DNA from: an uncultured Sutterella sp. | GTDB lineage: Bacteria > Pseudomonadota > Gammaproteobacteria > Burkholderiales > Burkholderiaceae_F | Assembly: GCA_900544335.1 (NCBI GenBank) | Contig: UQUS01000034.1 | Location: 1-16,221, forward strand | DNA: 16,221 nt | Direction: 5' to 3' | In this document: positions 6,739 through 12,669 of the stretch, in pieces | Position numbering within the stretch: the stretch's first letter is position 1 | Layout: every line of letters starts with the position of its first letter | The notes under the pieces: model-generated | Told to the model about the DNA's origin: nothing | Database searches by the model: none | What the model saw: the letters and a program-made list of their open reading frames with translations, nothing else | Program-made: the position numbers and the translations under genes

Positions 6739-7602
6739 ATGCCGCTTACGAAGACACAAAGCGAAATTTGGCAGGCCATGGATATCGGTCCGCAGTGGGT
6801 TGAGCGCGATAAGCCCGAGTCCCTTCTCGCGAGCCCGGAAAAAGGCGTGTCGGTTGCGACCGCTCCACAAAAAGAGCCTGTTACTCAAGTCGTTGAGCCC
6901 GCGCCGATTGCTCGAAACCCCGCTCTCACGGCAAGAGTTAAAAGCGCGGCAGGAGATGCCGACAAACATAAAGAGTCGGATAAAGCGCCTTCGGGTGAGG
7001 ACAACACAGCTCTTCAAGAGAAAGCGAAAACCGCGTCCTGGGAAGAACTTTCTTTACTGGTTTCTCAATGTCGCGCCTGTCCCATGGCCGCTACGCGCAA
7101 ACACTGCGTTTTTGCCGACGGGAAACCCGGTTGCCCGATCGTCATTGTCGGTGAGGCTCCCGGACGAGACGAAGACCTCGAAGGAGTTCCGTTTGTCGGG
7201 AAAAGCGGGCAACTACTCACACGCATCCTCGAGTGCTTGAAATGGAGGCGGGGCGAAGATGTCGCGATTGTCAACGTCTTAAAGTGCCGTCCGCCCGATA
7301 ACCGAGATCCCAAGCCTGAGGAAATGGCCTCCTGTGCGGCGTTTTTAAATCGCCAGTTGGAACTCTTAAATCCCAAAGTCGTTATTTTGATGGGGCGCTT
7401 TGCTATCGATCGGCTTCTCGGGACGGATGCGGCCGTCGGAAGACTGCGCGGGAAGGCGCACTCGGTGACCGTTGCCGGTCGCACGGTGCCTGCCGTCGTG
7501 ACCTACCACCCCTCGTATCTTTTGCGAAACCCTGTGGATAAAGAAAAAAGTTGGCAGGATTTTTGTTTGGCCAAGCGTCTTTTCGTCGAGGGTCGGTCAT
7601 GA
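6739..7602 (+). CDS. family 4 uracil-DNA glycosylase with 4Fe-4S cluster
   Basis: This 287-residue base-excision repair enzyme excises uracil from DNA. Residues ~1-98 are a low-complexity linker rich in A, P, K and E with no recognisable fold. The catalytic domain runs from ~100 to 285. Motif A is GEAPGRDED at 138-146, followed by GVPFVGKSGQLL, NVLKCRPPDNRDP at 179-191 and HPSYLLR at 257-263. Cys111, Cys114, Cys183 and Cys199 are spaced like the four iron-sulfur ligands of thermophile family 4 UDGs, so the cluster is probably intact. The ATG at 6739, 7 bases after the rimI stop, has no clear Shine-Dalgarno sequence; coupling to rimI is likely. An ATG at 6778 is a possible alternative within the disordered tail. 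Its stop overlaps holC by ATGA. Confidence 0.92.
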   Translation: MPLTKTQSEIWQAMDIGPQWVERDKPESLLASPEKGVSVATAPQKEPVTQVVEPAPIARNPALTARVKSAAGDADKHKESDKAPSGEDNTALQEKAKTASWEELSLLVSQCRACPMAATRKHCVFADGKPGCPIVIVGEAPGRDEDLEGVPFVGKSGQLLTRILECLKWRRGEDVAIVNVLKCRPPDNRDPKPEEMASCAAFLNRQLELLNPKVVILMGRFAIDRLLGTDAAVGRLRGKAHSVTVAGRTVPAVVTYHPSYLLRNPVDKEKSWQDFCLAKRLFVEGRS

Positions 7603-8036
7603 AGCAAATTGACTTTCACTACAATGTGATGCGCCGCACGATTTACGCCTGCAAATTGGTAAAAAAAGTGACGGGACTAGGCTTGACGGCTGCGCTGTGG
7701 TCGCGTGATGAGGCGTTTTTAAAGACGGTTTACGACGACTTATGGCGCTTTGAGGATATGGCGTTTATTGCGCACGCGTGGGCGGGATCTCCCACCCAAA
7801 GCGAAAGCTCGGTTGTTTTTTCAACCGACATTGCCTCTTTGACCGGTCGCGACGTCTTGGTGCTTCTTGATGACAACGTGCCGGACAATTGGCGCGAAGT
7901 TTTTGACGGATTTGATCGCGTGGTCGATATCGTCGGCAAAAGCCCGGAGGAACTTACGGCCTCGCGCGCCCGTTACCGTCTTTATAAAGCCTCGGGAGTC
8001 CCGCTTAAGGCCTACGATAGGAGTAAGTCAGCATGA
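7599..8036 (+). CDS. holC: DNA polymerase III subunit chi
   Basis: This 145-residue protein is the clamp-loader accessory subunit chi, which links the DnaX–psi complex to single-strand-binding protein. Family pattern: IDFHYNVMRRTIYACKLVKK at the N-terminus, the GLTAALWSRDEAFLKTVYDDLW segment, FIAHAWAG, VLVLLDDNVPDNW and a terminal RYRLYKASG helix. ATG 7599 overlaps the glycosylase stop (ATGA), and the protein from this Met has the normal chi length; the upstream extension in frame from 7551 has no family match and is left out. A replication subunit translated in tandem with a DNA repair glycosylase fits a genome-maintenance half of the operon. Confidence 0.92.
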   Translation: MKQIDFHYNVMRRTIYACKLVKKVTGLGLTAALWSRDEAFLKTVYDDLWRFEDMAFIAHAWAGSPTQSESSVVFSTDIASLTGRDVLVLLDDNVPDNWREVFDGFDRVVDIVGKSPEELTASRARYRLYKASGVPLKAYDRSKSA

Positions 8037-8458
8037 CGGAGACAACGTCGACAGTGCTCACACAAGAAGTTCCCTACAACTGGGATGAGTTAAAAAGTCT
8101 TGCTGCAAAAAGAACCGAGCCGGTTGTCCGCGCTCCGATTCCTGAGGCGCTGACACGAGACAAGGTGCCGGGTATCCCCCGTCGGGAGCCTCCTGCGGCC
8201 ATTGTGCGAGAGGCCGAAAAGGCTCTTCCTTCTTCGCAGGAATCGAAACCTACGCCATTTACACAGGCACAAAAGGAAGCGTTGATCGCCGATGTAAGCC
8301 GCAAGGTCTCCGAGCAGCTTTTCGAAGAAATTGATTTGGTGGTCGAACTTGCACTAAAGAAAACGCGTGCCCATTTAAGGGCCGATATTCAAAAGGCCGT
8401 TGCCATTAATGTCACGCGCTGCGTGCGCGAGGTCGTGGAAAAAGAAAAGGCTCTGTAG
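8033..8458 (+). CDS. hypothetical protein following holC (possibly DUF2486-like)
   Basis: This 141-residue protein begins at ATG 8033, overlapping the holC stop (ATGA), with AGGAG at 8019-8023 9 bases upstream. Residues 1-80 are proline-rich and probably disordered (PVVRAPIPEAL, PGIPRREPPAA). Residues ~85-141 form an amphipathic helical tail with regularly spaced hydrophobics (VSRKVSEQLFEEIDLVVELAL then HLRADIQKAVAINVTRCV). No catalytic motif, signal peptide or membrane span is seen. Burkholderiales often carry a small protein of this layout (DUF2486) just after holC; I suggest that link from position and helix style only. It is the last gene of the operon, and its stop touches the stop of the convergent transporter gene. 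Confidence 0.75.
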   Translation: MTETTSTVLTQEVPYNWDELKSLAAKRTEPVVRAPIPEALTRDKVPGIPRREPPAAIVREAEKALPSSQESKPTPFTQAQKEALIADVSRKVSEQLFEEIDLVVELALKKTRAHLRADIQKAVAINVTRCVREVVEKEKAL

Positions 8459-9025
8459 TCAGACCACGAGCGCCACGGCACCGAGCGCAAAAAAGAGGAC
8501 GGCACAGGCAATGTGAATCAGCCGAATCGGAAGTTTCCTGGCAAGGGTATCGCCTAAAAAGATTGCCGGCACATCGGCAATAAGCATGCCGAGCGTCGTG
8601 CCGAAGACAACGGCGATGGCGTTGCCGTAATGGGCGGCAAGACCGACGGTAGCAATTTGCGTTTTGTCGCCCATTTCCGCGAGAAAGAACGTCACGAGGG
8701 TAATGCCGAAAACGCCGAAGCGTTGCAGCGCGGGGTTATCCAAAAGCCCGCCGTCTTCTTTATCGGGAATGAGCATCCAGACAGCCATGGCCCAAAAGCC
8801 GCCGACCAAAAGAAACTTGAGAGTCGTCGGTCCGAGAACCGTTGTAATCCAGGCGCCGAGCGCCCCGGCAAGGCCGTGGTTTAACAGCGTGGCAACAAAA
8901 ATCCCGAGCACAATCGGGACGGATCTATGAAATCGGGCCGCAAGAAGAAACGCCAAGAGCTGTGTCTTATCGCCCATTTCCGCTAAGACGACGGAAAGGG
9001 TGCTCACAAAAATCGACTCGAACAT
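8459..9025 (-). CDS. GDT1/TMEM165 (UPF0016) family cation transporter, likely Mn2+ exporter
   Basis: This 188-residue inner-membrane protein has six predicted spans in two inverted repeats, each with the family signature E-x-G-D-K-T: EMGDKTQ at 16-22 and EMGDKTQ at 117-123. Bacterial members such as Vibrio MneA export manganese; eukaryotic ones move Mn2+ or Ca2+ into the Golgi. Mn2+ export is the likely role here, inferred from family only. The ATG at 9025 lies 10 bases after the rpe stop with only a weak AAAGAA ribosome site, so it is probably translated from the rpe message. No yybP-ykoY manganese riboswitch can fit in that gap. Its stop (complement of 8459-8461) abuts the stop of the opposing gene. 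Confidence 0.93.
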   Translation of the reverse strand: MFESIFVSTLSVVLAEMGDKTQLLAFLLAARFHRSVPIVLGIFVATLLNHGLAGALGAWITTVLGPTTLKFLLVGGFWAMAVWMLIPDKEDGGLLDNPALQRFGVFGITLVTFFLAEMGDKTQIATVGLAAHYGNAIAVVFGTTLGMLIADVPAIFLGDTLARKLPIRLIHIACAVLFFALGAVALVV

Positions 9026-9035
9026 AAAGGATTCT

Positions 9036-9788
9036 TTAGTTGCTGTCCGAGGTGCGACTCATTTCCTCTTCGCGACGATTGCGCGCGTAAGTTGCTTTGC
9101 CGATGGCGTCTTTAAAGGTTGAAATGACGGTCAAATACCCTGTGGCATCGCGTTTGCCGAAAACGGCTGACCCGGCCACGATAACGTTGGCTCCGGCCTC
9201 AATGACAGAGCCCACGTTTTGCGGGTTGATTCCGCCGTCGATCTCAAGAAGAATTTCGTGCCTCGTGGCATAAAAGTGTTCTTCGATGATGTTCCGGATC
9301 AAAGCAATCTTAGGAAGCGACGAGGGGATAAACGACTGACCGCCGAAGCCCGGATTCACACTCATGATAAGAACAAGGTCCACCTTGTCGATGACGTACT
9401 TAAGAGCGTCAATCGGCGTTGCCGGGTTAAAGGCAAGTCCGGCTTTAGCTCCGGCATCGCGAATCACGGAAAGCGTGCGGTCCAGATGCTTTGTTGCTTC
9501 GGCGTGGACCGTGACGTAGTCGGCTCCTGCCTTGGCAAAAAGCGTTGCCACTGCATCGGTCGGTTCGACCATCAGGTGGGCATCAATCGGCGCGGTTGTT
9601 CTCTTGCGTAGGCTCTTTAAGACGCCCGGTCCGATTGTCAGATTCGGCACGAAATGGTTATCCATGGCATCGAAATGAATCCAATCGGCACCGGCCCGGA
9701 TAACCGAATCGACTTCATTGCCGAGTTCGGCAAAATCGGCTGAGAGAATCGAGGGGGCAATGAGCACGGGCGGATTGTAGATAGCCAT
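9036..9788 (-). CDS. rpe: ribulose-phosphate 3-epimerase
   Basis: This 250-residue TIM-barrel enzyme interconverts ribulose 5-phosphate and xylulose 5-phosphate in the pentose phosphate pathway. Metal and catalytic residues are in place: H38 and D40 in WIHFDAMDNHFVPN, H71 in IDAHLMV and D184 in LEIDGGI. The phosphate-binding motifs MSVNPGFGGQSF (142-153) and VAGSAVF are also present. It is slightly longer than typical (~225) because of a charged C-terminal tail (RNRREEEMSRTSDSN). ATG 9788 has AAGGA (complement of 9798-9802) 9 bases upstream. It heads a two-gene transcript with the GDT1-type transporter and is divergent from lysC. Confidence 0.96.
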   Translation of the reverse strand: MAIYNPPVLIAPSILSADFAELGNEVDSVIRAGADWIHFDAMDNHFVPNLTIGPGVLKSLRKRTTAPIDAHLMVEPTDAVATLFAKAGADYVTVHAEATKHLDRTLSVIRDAGAKAGLAFNPATPIDALKYVIDKVDLVLIMSVNPGFGGQSFIPSSLPKIALIRNIIEEHFYATRHEILLEIDGGINPQNVGSVIEAGANVIVAGSAVFGKRDATGYLTVISTFKDAIGKATYARNRREEEMSRTSDSN

Positions 9789-9834
9789 GGCGTAAAGTCC
9801 TTAGTGAGTTTGTCCGAGAACGAACTGTGGCGAA

Positions 9835-9840
9835 AGTATA
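9835..9840 (-). promoter_or_regulatory. possible -10 element for rpe
   Basis: On the minus strand this reads TATACT, one mismatch from TATAAT, 47 bases before the rpe ATG in the 116-base rpe–lysC divergent gap. No good -35 hexamer is found 16-18 bases upstream, so the call rests on the -10 alone. I could not find a convincing matched pair for lysC in the same gap. Confidence 0.28.
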
Positions 9841-9904
9841 GGCATTCTCTCCGACCTTTGCGGTACTATGTGTCCTTTCCAACCCACAGTAAAGGTTATC
9901 GGAC

Positions 9905-11152
9905 ATGTCGACAATCGTTCAAAAGTACGGCGGAACCTCCATGGGTTCGACCGACCGCATTAAGAATGTCGCGCGTCGTGTGGCCAAATGGCACCGTGCC
10001 GGGCACAGGATGGTCGTGGTCGTTTCCGCGATGAGCGGAGAGACCAACCGCTTGATTGCTCTGGCAAAGGAAATTATGCCCAACCCCGACCCGCGAGAAC
10101 TCGATGTCATCGCGAGTACAGGTGAGCAAGTCAGTATCGGATTGCTTGCGATGGCCTTAAAAGCCATCGGCGTTGAAGCCGTCAGCTACAACGGCACCCA
10201 AGTGGGCGTACACACGGACTCGGCCTACACGAAGGCGCGTATCGAAAGCATCGATGCCGGCCCGATTCAAAGCGCATTGGATGCCGGAAAGGTCGTCATC
10301 GTCGCGGGCTTTCAGGGTCAAGACCCCGAAGGAAACGTCACAACCCTCGGTCGCGGCGGATCGGATACCTCGGCCGTGGCGCTTGCCGTCGCACTGCATG
10401 CCGATGAGTGCCTCATTTACACCGATGTGGACGGCGTTTATACAACGGACCCCCGCATTGAGCCGAAGGCACGACGCCTGCGTGTTTTAAGCTCCGAAGA
10501 GATGCTCGAGCTTGCAAGCTTAGGGTCCAAAGTCCTTCAGACGCGCAGCGTCGAGTTTGCCGACAAGTACAAGATGCCGATTCGGGTTTTGTCGAGTTTA
10601 ACCGACCCCGATATGCCGCTTAGCGAAGAAGAGAATTCCGGCACGTTAATTACCGTCAATGAGAATCACACTATGGAAAAACCGCTTATTTCCGGCATTG
10701 CCTTTACCAAAGCCGAAGCCAAAATTACCCTGATTAAGGTTCCGAATATTCCGGGTGTCGCCTATAAGATTTTGGGCCCGATCGAACACCACAATATCGA
10801 TATCGATATGATTGTTCAGAACGTCGGCTTGGATGGGACAACGGACTTTTCCTTCCTGTTGCCGCGCTCGGATTTAGATAATGCCTTAAAGATTATCCGC
10901 GAGGAAATCTATCCGCAAACCGGGGAGTTGGATGTACACACCTCGACCTCGGTCGCTAAGGTCAGCCTCGTCGGTGTCGGCATGCGTACCCATGCGAACG
11001 TCGCCAGTACCGCGTTCGAAGCCCTTGCGAAAGAAGGCATCAACATTTTGATGATCGGTACCTCGGAAATTAAATTGAGTATCGTTATAGAAGATAAGTA
11101 CATGGAGCTTGCCGTACGCGCTCTGCATGAGGCTTTCGGTTTGGATAAATAG
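9905..11152 (+). CDS. lysC: aspartate kinase
   Basis: This 415-residue enzyme phosphorylates aspartate, the first step to lysine, threonine, methionine and diaminopimelate. The kinase domain (~1-245) shows VQKYGGTSMG at the N-terminus, the VVVVSAMSGETNRL segment, LGRGGSDTSAVALAVAL and YTDVDGVYTTDPRI. Two ACT regulatory domains follow: ISGIAFTKAEAKITL to IVQNVG, then VAKVSLVGVGMRTHANVAST to the C-terminus. This is the mono-functional, feedback-regulated form without a homoserine dehydrogenase fusion. ATG 9905 has AAAGG at 9891-9895, 9 bases upstream. An in-frame ATG at 10673, near the ACT region, could in principle give a separate regulatory subunit as in Bacillus, but no clear ribosome site precedes it. 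No lysine riboswitch fits the 116-base leader. Confidence 0.97.
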   Translation: MSTIVQKYGGTSMGSTDRIKNVARRVAKWHRAGHRMVVVVSAMSGETNRLIALAKEIMPNPDPRELDVIASTGEQVSIGLLAMALKAIGVEAVSYNGTQVGVHTDSAYTKARIESIDAGPIQSALDAGKVVIVAGFQGQDPEGNVTTLGRGGSDTSAVALAVALHADECLIYTDVDGVYTTDPRIEPKARRLRVLSSEEMLELASLGSKVLQTRSVEFADKYKMPIRVLSSLTDPDMPLSEEENSGTLITVNENHTMEKPLISGIAFTKAEAKITLIKVPNIPGVAYKILGPIEHHNIDIDMIVQNVGLDGTTDFSFLLPRSDLDNALKIIREEIYPQTGELDVHTSTSVAKVSLVGVGMRTHANVASTAFEALAKEGINILMIGTSEIKLSIVIEDKYMELAVRALHEAFGLDK

Positions 11153-11176
11153 ACTTTTTAACCGAATTAAACGCCT

Positions 11177-11217
11177 GCCCGTATCGGAGTAACTTTCCTG
11201 TGGGCTTTCTTTTTTTC
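11177..11217 (+). terminator. candidate lysC terminator, first of two
   Basis: GCCC 11177-11180 pairs with GGGC 11202-11205, with a short inner GGA/TCC stem, and is followed directly by TTTCTTTTTTTC (11206-11217). The outer stem is only 4 bp with an internal loop, so the hairpin is modest while the T tract is strong. It begins 24 bases past the lysC stop. Confidence 0.4.
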
Positions 11218-11224
11218 TGGGAAG

Positions 11225-11264
11225 CGACTCTGTAAAACGCACAGGGCGTCGGCGTCTTTTTTTT
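11225..11264 (+). terminator. candidate lysC terminator, second of two
   Basis: CGAC 11225-11228 and CTGT 11230-11233 can pair with GTCG 11248-11251 and ACAG 11241-11244, giving an interrupted 8-bp hairpin. Eight T follow at 11257-11264, five bases beyond the stem. Tandem weak terminators before abgA are plausible, and leave only ~50 bases for an abgA promoter. Confidence 0.35.
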
Positions 11265-11316
11265 GCTCGTGAAGGCGGTAGTATTGCTTTCGGACAATTT
11301 CAGTGAGGTGGGACCT

Positions 11317-12600
11317 ATGACGACTTTTGATGAATACTGTAGCGAGATGTGCCGGCTGCGCCGAGCGATTCACCGTCGCCCCGAAGAAGGGTGGACCGAG
11401 TTTGAAACGACCTGGCGTGTTTTTTCATTTTTAGAAAGCCTCGGGGGCTTTACCCTCAAAGTCGGGCAAGAAGTCGTGAACCCGGAATTTGTATTAGGGC
11501 GCGATGAAGTCAAAGTCATGAAGGCTGAAGAACGCGCCTTGGAGCACGGCGTTTCGGAAGCTTTCTTGGCACGCCTCGGGGGATTTACCGGAGTTGTGGC
11601 TGAGATGGATACGGGAAGACCGGGCCCTGCCGTTGCTTTTCGCTTTGACATGGATTGCGTGCAGGTGGGCGAATCCCAGGACCCCGAACACGTTCCCGTC
11701 GCTTTAGGGTTTGCTTCCGAGCGCGAAGGTCTCATGCATGCCTGCGGCCATGACGGTCATACGGCCACAGGTCTTGCGCTGGCTCATTGGGTGGCAGATT
11801 ATCGGGCGTCGCTTTGCGGGCGCATCCGGCTTATTTTTCAGCCGGCCGAGGAGGGCACGCGCGGTGCGACGGCCATGGCCGAGGCAGGCGTTGTCGACAA
11901 TGTCAATTGGTTCTTCGGCGCGCACGTCGGATGCGACTGCGCTCCGGGAGAAGTCGGAATTATTGAAAAAGGGTTCCTGGCAACAACCAAAATCGACATT
12001 GCCTTTACCGGGAAAGCCTCACACGCCGGTTCCGATCCGGAAAAAGGCCGCAGTGCCCTCATGGCTGCCGCAGCGTGCTCACTTATGATGCAAGGCATCA
12101 GTCGGCATCGCGAAGGAAGCACACGTGTGGCCGTCGGAACACTGCACGCCGGGGAAGGGCGCAACGTCACGCCCGTGCATGCCGTGATTCAAGCGGAGGT
12201 CCGAGGCGCTACCGGAAGCATCAACGACTGGATGACTGAACGCGTTCGCAGCATCGTGCGCGGTGTGTCCGAGGCCTATGAAGTGCAAGGCAAGATGGTC
12301 AAAGCAGGTGAAGCGTGCGACATGATTTCGGACAAAGAGGCCTGCGACTTAGTTGCCGATGCGGCCCGGGCGATTGACGGTGTGACGGTCAAACTCCTTA
12401 ATACCGAAGACGGCAGTGAAGATTGCTCCGTTTTAATGCGCCGCGCGCAGAAAACCGGTGCCAAGGCGGCCTTTTTCCTTTACGGCTGCAAGCACAACGG
12501 ACACCATAGGTCCGACTTTGATATTCAGGACGAAACGACACTTCCTGTTGCCTTTTCGCTTATGACAGGTATCGTAACTAGGCTTAACGGCAAGGCTTAA
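11317..12600 (+). CDS. M20-family amidohydrolase, AbgA-like (p-aminobenzoyl-glutamate hydrolase subunit A)
   Basis: This 427-residue zinc/manganese amidohydrolase resembles AbgA, which with AbgB cleaves the folate breakdown product p-aminobenzoyl-glutamate in E. coli. Features: RRAIHRRPEEGWTEFET near residues 15-31, metal ligands in HACGHDGH (141-148), PAEEG (176-180) with E178/E179, H203 in GAHVG, and the C-terminal HNGHHRSDFDIQDE motif typical of AbgA. The inserted dimerisation domain (~225-340) starts with KIDIAFTGKASHAGSDPEKG. ATG 11317 is chosen over the upstream TTG 11263 because GAGG at 11305-11308 lies 8 bases before it and family similarity begins here. No abgB or abgT is next to it: lysC precedes it and the next gene is on the other strand. 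A homodimeric hydrolase with a different N-acyl amino acid substrate is the alternative. Confidence 0.85.
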   Translation: MTTFDEYCSEMCRLRRAIHRRPEEGWTEFETTWRVFSFLESLGGFTLKVGQEVVNPEFVLGRDEVKVMKAEERALEHGVSEAFLARLGGFTGVVAEMDTGRPGPAVAFRFDMDCVQVGESQDPEHVPVALGFASEREGLMHACGHDGHTATGLALAHWVADYRASLCGRIRLIFQPAEEGTRGATAMAEAGVVDNVNWFFGAHVGCDCAPGEVGIIEKGFLATTKIDIAFTGKASHAGSDPEKGRSALMAAAACSLMMQGISRHREGSTRVAVGTLHAGEGRNVTPVHAVIQAEVRGATGSINDWMTERVRSIVRGVSEAYEVQGKMVKAGEACDMISDKEACDLVADAARAIDGVTVKLLNTEDGSEDCSVLMRRAQKTGAKAAFFLYGCKHNGHHRSDFDIQDETTLPVAFSLMTGIVTRLNGKA

Positions 12601-12617
12601 CTTCGGTTATAAAGCGT

Positions 12618-12653
12618 AAAAAGAACCCCCTTTTCCGCTTCGGTCAGGGGGTT
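12618..12653 (-). terminator. hairpin terminator between abgA and the acyl-CoA ligase
   Basis: AACCCCC 12624-12630 pairs perfectly with GGGGGTT 12647-12653 (7 bp), and a small CCG/CGG stem lies in the loop. On the minus strand it is followed by CTTTTT (12623-12618), a good intrinsic terminator for the acyl-CoA ligase, starting 17 bases past its stop codon. On the plus strand the following sequence is AACTTTCG, so termination of abgA is possible but weaker. Confidence 0.75.
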
Positions 12654-12669
12654 AACTTTCGTCGGACGT

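Noticed and set aside
7551..7598. Upstream extension of holC
   Set aside because: It lies inside the glycosylase gene, adds residues absent from the chi family, and the ATG at 7599 gives a stop/start overlap typical of this operon.
9026..9035. yybP-ykoY manganese riboswitch before the GDT1-type gene
   Set aside because: Only 10 bases separate it from rpe, so no aptamer can fit.
9789..9904. Lysine riboswitch upstream of lysC
   Set aside because: The whole divergent gap is 116 bases, too short for the ~170-base lysine aptamer, and it lacks its conserved structure.
10673..11152. Separate aspartate kinase beta subunit from an internal ATG
   Set aside because: Such internal starts are known in Bacillus and Corynebacterium, but no clear ribosome site precedes this ATG, so it is not listed as a gene.
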